64,000 nucleotides of DNA, taken from contig NZ_JAJSLW010000017.1 of assembly GCF_021729145.1 (NCBI RefSeq), positions 50,835 through 114,834 on the forward strand. The letters run 5' to 3'. Below, one piece after another: positions 18,248-25,749 of this stretch (positions are counted from its first letter, which is position 1; the number at the start of each line of letters is the position of its first letter). The notes below the pieces were generated by a model. It did no database searches. It had not been told where the DNA came from and worked only from the letters and a program-made list of their open reading frames with translations. The DNA is from Membranihabitans maritimus (GTDB lineage Bacteria; Bacteroidota; Bacteroidia; Chitinophagales; Saprospiraceae). The translations under genes and the position numbers were made by a program.

Positions 18248-19030
18248 CTAATTGTCTAAAATACTCACGTTTTTCAGTTCTATTTTTGACAATTCCTTCA
18301 ACTTACCCGAGTTATAATAGTTCTCTATGGAATCAAAATCGATAGAGTCAGGATTCCCTTTATAATTGATATAATCCTGTACAAGGATTCCCTGTAGAGA
18401 TCTGGGATTATAAGCTGTACGAAATCGGACACCTCCTCCATCCGTGTGGTATTGATATGCAAGGTAGTCTAGAGAATAACTATCTTTATCAAAATAATAA
18501 TAAAAAGTATCATCATGATCTTGTCCACCTCCTTCTTTGCTGAAAGTAACTTTTACTTTATGATATTTTTTCTTCTTTATTATTACTTCTCCGGAATAAC
18601 TGCTTTGTACAGCCGGATCCTGGAGTCGAAAAGGCAGAAACGCAAAGTATATGATAGAATTTATTCCACCCGATAAATTATTCTTTTCCTCTTGTGTCAA
18701 TTGGAGTTGGGTTCCGTTTTTGAATCGTTTGAAGGAATTGTTTGTTAAAGTATCTATTATTTCATTACCGGCAGTATCCGGGAAAACCCTCGTGTATTCA
18801 AAATTTCCTTCACTATTTTGGTAGGTTACTTTTTGGTCCCTGAATTCAAAACTAACTTTTACATTATTTAATAACTCAACATTAGTTGTCTCAAGTGCCC
18901 GGTTTATCATTTCTTGAGCTTGTGAATCTGAATTTTGTTCCGGTCGTCTGGAGGACCCGGTATCTGTAGAGCACGTGAATAAAAAGAATGGAAAAATTCC
19001 GGAGATAAATTTAAAAAAATTGGCCTTCAT
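18248..19030 (-). CDS. DUF6503-like lipoprotein
   Basis: A 260-residue protein with a lipoprotein signal (FISGIFPFFLFTCSTDTGSS, lipobox Cys in FTCS). The body, with FEFRDQKVTYQNSEGNFEYT, INSIIYFAFLPFRLQDPAVQ and KKYHKVKVTFSKEGGGQDHD, resembles the Bacteroidota family DUF6503, found as periplasmic or outer-membrane lipoproteins of unknown function. The fold is probably a LolA-like half-barrel, though this is an inference from the strand pattern. It stands alone, about 105 bp downstream of the sigma/barrel pair on the same strand and separated from it by a hairpin. The 160 bp beyond its 3' end (18088-18247) hold no gene. Confidence 0.7.
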   Translation of the reverse strand: MKANFFKFISGIFPFFLFTCSTDTGSSRRPEQNSDSQAQEMINRALETTNVELLNNVKVSFEFRDQKVTYQNSEGNFEYTRVFPDTAGNEIIDTLTNNSFKRFKNGTQLQLTQEEKNNLSGGINSIIYFAFLPFRLQDPAVQSSYSGEVIIKKKKYHKVKVTFSKEGGGQDHDDTFYYYFDKDSYSLDYLAYQYHTDGGGVRFRTAYNPRSLQGILVQDYINYKGNPDSIDFDSIENYYNSGKLKELSKIELKNVSILDN

Positions 19031-19105
19031 TTTTTGTAGTTGGAAAAGGTCAGGGAATTGTGATACAAAGTATCAGTTCAATAACTATTAATACAAATTG
19101 AATTC

Positions 19106-19136
19106 AAGAAGGGTTTGAAAGAATCCTTCTTTTTTT
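19106..19136. terminator. Hairpin with poly-T tail between two minus-strand genes
   Basis: AAGAAGGGTT at 19106-19115 pairs with AATCCTTCTT at 19122-19131 (one G-T pair), followed on the plus strand by a T run. The minus-strand gene at 19137 ends right beside it, so it probably terminates that transcript, although the T tail is better placed for the plus strand. Confidence 0.55.
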
Positions 19137-20654
19137 TTAAAAATGATAATTAAAGCCAAGGGCAAGATGAGAAGATTTAAAAGTATCGTAATTGTAACCG
19201 ATGCCCTTACCTTTGAGCCATGCATCATGAGTAAGACGGAGATTAACACTTAGATTTTTGTTTATATTCCCGTCCATGCCTATACTGAACCTGCCGGATA
19301 AATAAGAATTAATTTCGAATGGTCCATTGTCCAACAAACCGTACCTAATGGTATTATCTGCCTTTTTGAGATTGTTATTATTATACTCAGATGCTTGATC
19401 GAAAGTTTCCGGGCTATACTCTGCATACGGTACAAATCGTCCGGCAATTCCCCCGCTTACATACATTCTGAAAGAGGATAAGTTAACAAAGTTGTATCCT
19501 AATTCCAGTGGCAGAGAAACCATCGTAATATTATTTTGTTCAACAGCACCGGGGAACTCCATTTCTACATAATCAGCCCCCATACTGCCAAATATCTTAC
19601 CGTATTGTAATTTATACCGGAAGTACATACCTGGATTAACCAGTAATTCGTCTGATGAAAATCGTTCTTTAATGGAGGCCCCTGTTACATCAGCGAAAAT
19701 TCCAGTCTCCAGACTGCTATGTAATTTCGGTCTTAAAACATTTACGGAGGCAACTCCTGATAGAATACTATCCATAGGAACACTTGCCACAGAGATATTC
19801 TTGGAGCTTAGCGACGGCAATCTTTTGAGAATTCCTTTTGGGATAGTAGAGTTTTGCACTTGCATGGAAGGCATATCTATTAATGAAATAGGCTCTCTGC
19901 TATCTAAAGAACCTTGTTGGTCAGCGGGAAACCGATCAAACGTAGCATAGTGTCTTTTACTTTCAAGTCGGGAAATTCCGCTAGACTTTACATTCTGAAT
20001 ATCATTTTTATCACTGGTTTGCAATGATATGTTTGAATTTAAATTGGAACCTGTCCTATCAATAGAAGAAGGTGCATAGCCATTAGGTAAAGCAAATTCT
20101 TCATCAATAGCTGCATTAGGATTTACAATCTCTTCCTGACCATATGGATTCTGATTTTTGTCAACTGTAGAGCTGTTATCTGTGGTGATTAAGGAATGTT
20201 GGTTATGGTCAATAGTAGTTTTTACTGTATTATAAATACCCGGTAATTGTAATAGAACCAACAGAACGGCTGCTACTTCCATCACCTTGAGAAGCAAAAT
20301 TCTCGGTCGATTGTTAAAGGTGTCCAGTTTATCCGACATCAATTCCCAATGACTTTCATTCCAAGGAAAGGAAGAATGACCTAAAGAAGTTTTTATTTTT
20401 TCATCAAAAACCTGGTCTTCAGTTTCATTAAAATGATCTAACCTCGATTCGAACAAGTCCCACTGTGGAGTCAAAATAGAATCATTATATTCACTGAGTG
20501 CAGCATCAATCTTCTGATCTAATTCTACATCTTCCTGATCGGGAATTGACAATTCAATATCGAGGAATTCACTAAATATAGCCCAATCCGATTCCCCGGG
20601 AACCACGAGGTTCTCCAATTTATCTTTCACAATCCTATCAAATCTCTTAAGCAT
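19137..20654 (-). CDS. Sigma-linked membrane protein: triplicated N-terminal motif, one TM helix, C-terminal barrel-like domain
   Basis: A 505-residue protein encoded one base after an ECF sigma factor gene, so almost certainly co-translated. Residues 1-118 are acidic and contain three related units of about 40 residues, each with an acidic helix followed by a W…LD stretch: IVKDKLENLVVPGESDW…FLD, KIDAALSEYNDSILTPQW…RLD and KIKTSLGHSSFPWNESHW…KLD. A single transmembrane helix follows (about 119-140, VMEVAAVLLVLLQLPGIY), then a Ser/Asn-rich linker of about 170 residues, and a C-terminal domain (about 320-505) with alternating strands like an 8-stranded outer-membrane barrel (SLETGIFADVTGASI … LALGFNYHF, ending in the aromatic residue typical of barrels). 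The N-terminus probably binds the sigma factor in the cytoplasm. How one chain reconciles an inner-membrane helix with a barrel is unknown. Confidence 0.75.
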   Translation of the reverse strand: MLKRFDRIVKDKLENLVVPGESDWAIFSEFLDIELSIPDQEDVELDQKIDAALSEYNDSILTPQWDLFESRLDHFNETEDQVFDEKIKTSLGHSSFPWNESHWELMSDKLDTFNNRPRILLLKVMEVAAVLLVLLQLPGIYNTVKTTIDHNQHSLITTDNSSTVDKNQNPYGQEEIVNPNAAIDEEFALPNGYAPSSIDRTGSNLNSNISLQTSDKNDIQNVKSSGISRLESKRHYATFDRFPADQQGSLDSREPISLIDMPSMQVQNSTIPKGILKRLPSLSSKNISVASVPMDSILSGVASVNVLRPKLHSSLETGIFADVTGASIKERFSSDELLVNPGMYFRYKLQYGKIFGSMGADYVEMEFPGAVEQNNITMVSLPLELGYNFVNLSSFRMYVSGGIAGRFVPYAEYSPETFDQASEYNNNNLKKADNTIRYGLLDNGPFEINSYLSGRFSIGMDGNINKNLSVNLRLTHDAWLKGKGIGYNYDTFKSSHLALGFNYHF

Positions 20655-20655
20655 C

Positions 20656-21210
20656 TTAGTCAGTTCTCAGATGTTTTAATAGTTTTTTCAACTTGGACCT
20701 GGCTTTCACCAAATTTGATCGCGATGTACTTTCAGATATATCCAGTTTTTCCGCAATTTCCCTGTGTGAAAAACCTTCAATGACATACAAATTAAATACC
20801 GCCCTGTAAGTAGGAGTCAAAGATTGAACCGCTTTGAGTATTTCTTTCTCGGTAACGTTCTCGATCGCACTCGGTTCATCACCTTCCACACCATATGCAT
20901 GTTCTATTGACTCAGTCCTTCTTTTGGACATCTTCCGATAATGGTCAATAGCAGTATTAACCATTATTCTCCGGATCCAACTGTAAAGAGATGTACCCGG
21001 TTTGTATTTTTTTATATATCTGAAAACTTTGATAAATCCATCGTGAAGTATGTCCAGTGCTTCCTCTTCGGTTTTTGCATATCGCATACACACTCCCATC
21101 ATCTTTCCATAATGAGCCTCATAAATAATTTTCTGAGCCCATTTTTCCCTCCGTACACACGCTTCAATGATGGATTTTTCATCGTGATCCAGAGTCAGTG
21201 AAATATCCAT
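20656..21210 (-). CDS. ECF-type RNA polymerase sigma factor
   Basis: A 184-residue alternative sigma factor with region 2 (ALDILHDGFIKVFRYIKKYK, GTSLYSWIRRIMVNTAIDHY) and region 4 with its helix-turn-helix (EGFSHREIAEKLDISESTSR). An internal IENVTEKEILKAVQSL linker joins them. It closely resembles the Bacteroidota sigma factors that sit in front of membrane-bound partners. The downstream gene starts one base after its stop and encodes the membrane protein with a repeated cytoplasmic N-terminus, its likely regulator. Unlike the sigma factor at 7.6-8.1 kb it has a normal ATG. Confidence 0.93.
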   Translation of the reverse strand: MDISLTLDHDEKSIIEACVRREKWAQKIIYEAHYGKMMGVCMRYAKTEEEALDILHDGFIKVFRYIKKYKPGTSLYSWIRRIMVNTAIDHYRKMSKRRTESIEHAYGVEGDEPSAIENVTEKEILKAVQSLTPTYRAVFNLYVIEGFSHREIAEKLDISESTSRSNLVKARSKLKKLLKHLRTD

Positions 21211-21835
21211 GTCTCGGTAGAGTATTTCCTACCAAAATAACACTTTAATAACGATTTTCCAATCTCTGGTGCTGCCTTATTATTTCTTTCACAGAAAATT
21301 TCAGAAGGAAATTAAATCAAAAATTTTATTTATTTGATATTCAATTAGTTATAATAGACTCTTTTCGAGAGCTTAAATTTCTGTTAAGCAAATTAGTTAA
21401 CATAATACCTGAATGACATTACTATAGACGATTCATTCCAATTTAAGGTCGTGAGATGAAATTATCAGTGGAGAATGCAGCGCATCTTTCCCTTTCCCAT
21501 CGACCTTAAAAGTTTTTGGAAAGTACTGCCGATTGTATCGTGCAGTCAGGACGGCTAAGCCATCCATTGAGTGGGGAAGGAGGGTAGATTCACTTCTCTC
21601 TCTTTATAGACAAGCATTTTTATACCCGGTTCAGGTTTAGAATTATGGTAAATTCAGGAAGTGGATAAAGAAGGGTACTTACTTTTGGACAATGTGTGCG
21701 AAAGAAAGAATTTATTTGTGAGGTTTGGTCGTTTACGTTTTGATTTTCAATATATCAGAACAAGTTTGTATTTTTGTAGACTATTAAAGGATACGATTAT
21801 GTATTTATTGTTGATTAACAGTAATTTATAAATAA
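21211..21835. other. Intergenic region upstream of parC with a long-range inverted repeat
   Basis: About 625 bp without a credible gene between the divergent sigma gene and parC. TTTAAGGTCG at 21442-21451 pairs perfectly with CGACCTTAAA at 21501-21510, enclosing 49 bp, and five T follow, so a small structured RNA or terminator is possible. A TAnnTTTG box (TATTTTTG, 21769-21776) lies about 60 bp before the parC start, but its upstream TTTG partner is poorly spaced. Confidence 0.45.
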
Positions 21836-24409
21836 ATGTCAAGCGATAACCATTCACAACCATCCATTATCAACCTGGATGGGATGTACGAAAATTATTT
21901 TTTGGATTATGCTTCCTATGTTATTTTGGAGCGTGCAATACCCACTATTGAAGATGGTCTCAAGCCGGTTCAGAGGCGGATTTTACATGCAATGAATGAG
22001 ATTAATGATGGAAGATTCCATAAAGTGGCAAATATTATTGGCCAGACCATGCAATTTCATCCACATGGGGATGCTGCCATTGGGGATGCATTGGTGAAAT
22101 TAGGACAAAGGGACTTCCTGATTGACCAACAGGGGAACTGGGGAAATATTGAGACAGGGGATAGTGCATCAGCACCCCGGTATATTGAAGCCAGGCTATC
22201 TAAGTTTGCCCTGGAAGTGGCATTTAATAAACATATTACAGAATGGCAGCTAAGTTATGACGGACGAAAAAAGGAGCCGATTAATTTACCTATGAAATTT
22301 CCCCTTTTATTGGCCCAAGGTGTGGAAGGAATCGCTGTAGGTTTGTCTACACGTATCTTACCACATAATTTCTGTGAACTCATAAAAGCTTCCATAAAAG
22401 TACTCAAGGAAAAGAATTTTGTAATATATCCGGATTTCCAGACTGGAGGATTAATGGATATTTCTGAGTATCAATGGGGTGAACGAGGAGGAAAGGTGAA
22501 AGTTCGGGCAAAAATTGAAAAAGAGGATAAGAATACACTGGTCATCCGCGAAATACCTTTTAGCACAACTACGACTTCTCTGATAGATAGTATCCTAAAA
22601 GCAAATGACAAAGGTAAAATCAACATTAAAAAAATTACGGATAATACGGCTAAGAATGTAGAGTTGGTAATTGATTTGGCTTCCGGGGTTTCACCGGAGC
22701 TGACAATAGAAGCGCTATATGCGTTTACAAATTGTGAAATGTCGATTTCTACAAATGCTTGTGTGATAGTTGACAACAAGCCTATGTTCCTTGATGTGAA
22801 GGAGATTCTTAAACGGTCTACTGATCACACAAAATCTTTGATCCGGGCAGAATTGCTCATTGAAGAACGTGATCTCCTCGATAAGTTGCACTTTGCTTCT
22901 CTGGAGAAAATTTTTATTGAGAACAGAGTATATCATGAAATTGAAGAGGCTGAAACCTGGGAGGAAGTACTTTCTATTATTGATACTGAAATGAGAAGGT
23001 ATATAGCAGAACCGGATGAAGAGCTAGCACCGGGAGATAATAGATTACAGTTGGCACGTCCCTTTATAGAAGATGATATTTTGCGGTTGACAGAGATCAA
23101 GATCAAAAAGATATCAAAGTTCAATAAATTTAAAGCTGATGAAGCGATACAGAACCTCAGGGATGAATTGGATAAAGTACGCTTTAACCTGACACATTTG
23201 GTTGAATATTGTATATCTTATTTTGAATACCTTTTAAAGAAGTATGGAGATCAATTCCCCAGGAGAACAGAAATTTCCACTTTTGCAGATATACAGGTGC
23301 AACAAGTAGTAGCCAATAATGCCAAATTATATGTTAATTACAAGGAAGGGTTTATTGGATCCGGGTTGAAGAAAGATACCTTTATTCGGGAATGTTCGGA
23401 TATTGATGATGTCATCGTTTTTCTTAGCAATGGTAAATTTATGGTAACCCGTATAGGGGAAAAAGTATTTGTTGGTAAGGATATTTTATATGCAGATATA
23501 TGGCAAAAGGGTGATGAACGAACAACATATCATATGGCCTACTCAGATGGTGCATCCGGGAAAACGAGGGTCAAACGATTTCAGGTGAAAGCGATTACCA
23601 GGGATCGGGAATATGACCTTACCAAAGGTACGAAAGGTTCCAGGGTTTTATATTTCTCTGCACAACCCAATGGTGAATCCGAAATAATAAAGGTCACACT
23701 GTCCGCAAGCTCGAGAGCGCGTAAAAAAGTATTTGATTTTGATTTTGGTGATTTGGATATTAAAGGAAGGAGATCTATGGGTAATATCCTGACAAAATAT
23801 ACAGTACGGAAAATTGAATATAAATCAACCGGTGGTTCTACGCTTGAATCTCTAAAAGTATATATGGACAATGCCACCGGACAATTGAATATGGAAGAAC
23901 GGGGGAGATTTGTAGGAGAGTTTGAAGGTGACGATCAGATTATTGTCATTTATGAAAATGGTAGTTACGAATTATTGGATTTCGACCCTAATCTGATATT
24001 GGAGATATCGAAGATTCATACCGTGAAACGGTTCGATCCTGAGGAGATTTGGAATGTAGTGTATTATGAAGGAGAGAAAAAATGGTCTTTAGTTAAACGC
24101 TTTCAAATTGAAACAAGTACGACAAGCCAGCGATTCCAATTTATTTCAGAACACAGGTCATCGAAATTATTAGTGGTTACTGATTGCTCAGAATCAGAAT
24201 TGACATATCAGGATTCCTCTAAAGAAGAGCAGAAGATTTTATTATCCGAGTTTATAGATGTAAAGGGATGGAAGGCCCTGGGAAATAAATTGGATGAAGG
24301 GAAAATAAAAGTGGTCTCAGTGGAAAAAATTGAATCGGAGGAAGAAAATCTGAAAACTGGGGATACCGTAGAATTGGATCCCGATAAAGGTCAGTCGGAA
24401 CTGTTTTAG
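21836..24409 (+). CDS. parC: DNA topoisomerase IV subunit A
   Basis: Breakage-reunion subunit of a type IIA topoisomerase that decatenates replicated chromosomes. The 857-residue protein has IEDGLKPVQRRILHAMNEIN, the winged-helix HPHGDAAIGDALVKL and the catalytic tyrosine (Y116) in ASAPRYIEARLSKFA. The tower and coiled-coil regions follow, and the C-terminal domain (about 500-857) is a divergent propeller. I see no canonical GyrA box, and the sequence groups with the Bacteroidota 'GyrA/ParC A subunit' proteins usually called ParC. The start ATG at 21836 fits the family. parE, the expected partner, is not in this window. A TTG-started frame of 63 codons begins right at the stop (24410) but resembles nothing. 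Confidence 0.9.
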   Translation: MSSDNHSQPSIINLDGMYENYFLDYASYVILERAIPTIEDGLKPVQRRILHAMNEINDGRFHKVANIIGQTMQFHPHGDAAIGDALVKLGQRDFLIDQQGNWGNIETGDSASAPRYIEARLSKFALEVAFNKHITEWQLSYDGRKKEPINLPMKFPLLLAQGVEGIAVGLSTRILPHNFCELIKASIKVLKEKNFVIYPDFQTGGLMDISEYQWGERGGKVKVRAKIEKEDKNTLVIREIPFSTTTTSLIDSILKANDKGKINIKKITDNTAKNVELVIDLASGVSPELTIEALYAFTNCEMSISTNACVIVDNKPMFLDVKEILKRSTDHTKSLIRAELLIEERDLLDKLHFASLEKIFIENRVYHEIEEAETWEEVLSIIDTEMRRYIAEPDEELAPGDNRLQLARPFIEDDILRLTEIKIKKISKFNKFKADEAIQNLRDELDKVRFNLTHLVEYCISYFEYLLKKYGDQFPRRTEISTFADIQVQQVVANNAKLYVNYKEGFIGSGLKKDTFIRECSDIDDVIVFLSNGKFMVTRIGEKVFVGKDILYADIWQKGDERTTYHMAYSDGASGKTRVKRFQVKAITRDREYDLTKGTKGSRVLYFSAQPNGESEIIKVTLSASSRARKKVFDFDFGDLDIKGRRSMGNILTKYTVRKIEYKSTGGSTLESLKVYMDNATGQLNMEERGRFVGEFEGDDQIIVIYENGSYELLDFDPNLILEISKIHTVKRFDPEEIWNVVYYEGEKKWSLVKRFQIETSTTSQRFQFISEHRSSKLLVVTDCSESELTYQDSSKEEQKILLSEFIDVKGWKALGNKLDEGKIKVVSVEKIESEEENLKTGDTVELDPDKGQSELF

Positions 24410-24690
24410 TTGGAATTTGAATATAAGTATTTGCCCGACTGGAAAGCCCTTCCTAGGATTCTTTTGGATTGGTATAAGAATAAAGGAATCGTGAGAATGA
24501 ATTATTATTCGAGAATGCCACAATGTGAATCCCGACCATCTCAGTTGGAAAAGGCTTTGCTGGGGACAAATGGTTGTCCAATAGGCAACCCCAAGTACTA
24601 GTATTGGTTGTGCAATTTATATATTCGTGGTCCTTTATAGCTTTAGTGTACAGTGGCTTCATAATTAATTATATAGAAAATATTTGTAGA

Positions 24691-25083
24691 ATGGATTTTA
24701 AGATTTCTTTGGGTAGGACCATAGTATTGGTTAAAGATTATGATGAGGCATATAATTTTTACCATAGAGTTTTCGGATGTCATAAAATCTATGACGATAC
24801 TGCACCTGATGGACAAAGGTATCTACATGTTGGTTTTGGTGGAGTAGAAAATACTGGAATCTGGTTTCTCAAAGTATCATCAGATTCAGAAAGTAAGGTT
24901 GGTAATCAAACAGGGGGGGAACCTCTTTTGGTTTTATATACCGATGATATTTTCCCTTTATTTGACCATTTAATAGGAGAGGGGGTAGAGATTACAGAAG
25001 AGATTGTTATTAGTCCTAAGTCAAAATTCTTTCATTGCAGGGACTTATACGGAAATAGAATAGTAGTGGTGGAAGTAGCATGA
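24691..25083 (+). CDS. VOC (glyoxalase/bleomycin resistance) family protein
   Basis: A 130-residue single-domain protein of the vicinal oxygen chelate superfamily. LGRTIVLVKDYDEAYNFYHR at the N-terminus and FHCRDLYGNRIVVVEVA at the C-terminus are the two ends of the paired beta-alpha-beta-beta-beta modules, the latter the usual 'DPxGN' metal-site element. The substrate cannot be predicted; many such proteins bind small metabolites or antibiotics. The longer frame from 24574 adds 39 hydrophobic residues unlike the family, so the ATG at 24691 is preferred. It follows parC after 281 bp. The last 14 bp of the gene (GTGGAAGTAGCATG) recur about 50 bp downstream. Confidence 0.85.
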   Translation: MDFKISLGRTIVLVKDYDEAYNFYHRVFGCHKIYDDTAPDGQRYLHVGFGGVENTGIWFLKVSSDSESKVGNQTGGEPLLVLYTDDIFPLFDHLIGEGVEITEEIVISPKSKFFHCRDLYGNRIVVVEVA

Positions 25084-25558
25084 AAACGGACATATTCACT
25101 TAAGATAATTTTGACTTTGATTTTGTGGAAGTAGCATGTAGGGTGCACTATACGGGGAGATTGGGACTTACGTATGTTGGAAGATGTGCCTCGGAAATCA
25201 AACCACACTGCTTTTTGAGTAACCACATAGAAACATATGCCAATAAGGGGCACAATGGTTGTTTGCGTTCATATCGCAGTGCTTATAACTTGTAGCTTGT
25301 TTCTTTTAGGAACCACATAGTGGATACCTAAATCGCGTATAGGCCAGTAGATATTGGCAGGCTTGTTCCATAGATCAATTTGTGGAGCTTCTCACACAAG
25401 AATGATGGCAGTCACTAATTAGCCTTAATAGCTTATCCCAGCGGATGCCGTTGGTATGAAATGTAGTACTAGCTCATGATGAATTAAATTTGTTTTAAAT
25501 TTTTTTGTGTAACTAGTCGTAATTACGATGAAATCAAATGATTTTTCATTAGAGATCA
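25084..25558. other. Non-coding accessory spacer with small direct repeats
   Basis: No credible gene. GTGGAAGTAGCATG occurs at the VOC gene end and again near 25124-25137, and AACCACATAG occurs near 25221 and 25311. These small repeats and the slightly different base composition suggest rearranged or decayed DNA, but I could not recognise a transposase remnant. Confidence 0.4.
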
Positions 25559-25604
25559 GATTTCATTTTTTTGTACGTGGTACCACGTACAAAAAAATGA
25601 AATC
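25559..25604. repeat. Perfect 46-bp palindrome
   Basis: Two perfect 23-bp arms meet at GGTACC: the left arm begins GATTTCATTTTTTTGTACG and the right arm is its exact reverse complement. With no loop it could form a cruciform or act as a bidirectional terminator or protein-binding site. It lies in the gap before the large T9SS gene. Confidence 0.85.
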
Positions 25605-25749
25605 AAGTGGGTAATTTTGGATTCATTTAAAGATTGTTCCTTGTCGTTCGCGAAGTGGTTGTCCCTTGCTTTTAGCGGGATCAACCCGCGCAAAAGGGTA
25701 GGGCTGTCAAAGATCTTTACATGATTTTTTAGTTATAACGATAACCTGC
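25605..25749. other. Leader of the T9SS glycine-rich protein with a GC-rich hairpin
   Basis: GCGGG near 25676 and CCCGC near 25686 form a short hairpin (GCGGG, ATCAA, CCCGC) with partly matching flanks. No known riboswitch was recognised. Confidence 0.4.

Noticed and set aside
24410..24601. 63-codon frame starting with TTG directly after parC
   Set aside because: No similarity to known proteins, and its end is unrelated in composition; the short gap to the VOC gene explains it as chance, although a remnant cannot be excluded.
25084..25558. Possible transposon remnant in the spacer after the VOC gene
   Set aside because: Small repeats exist, but no transposase-like peptide, terminal inverted repeats or target-site duplication could be identified.
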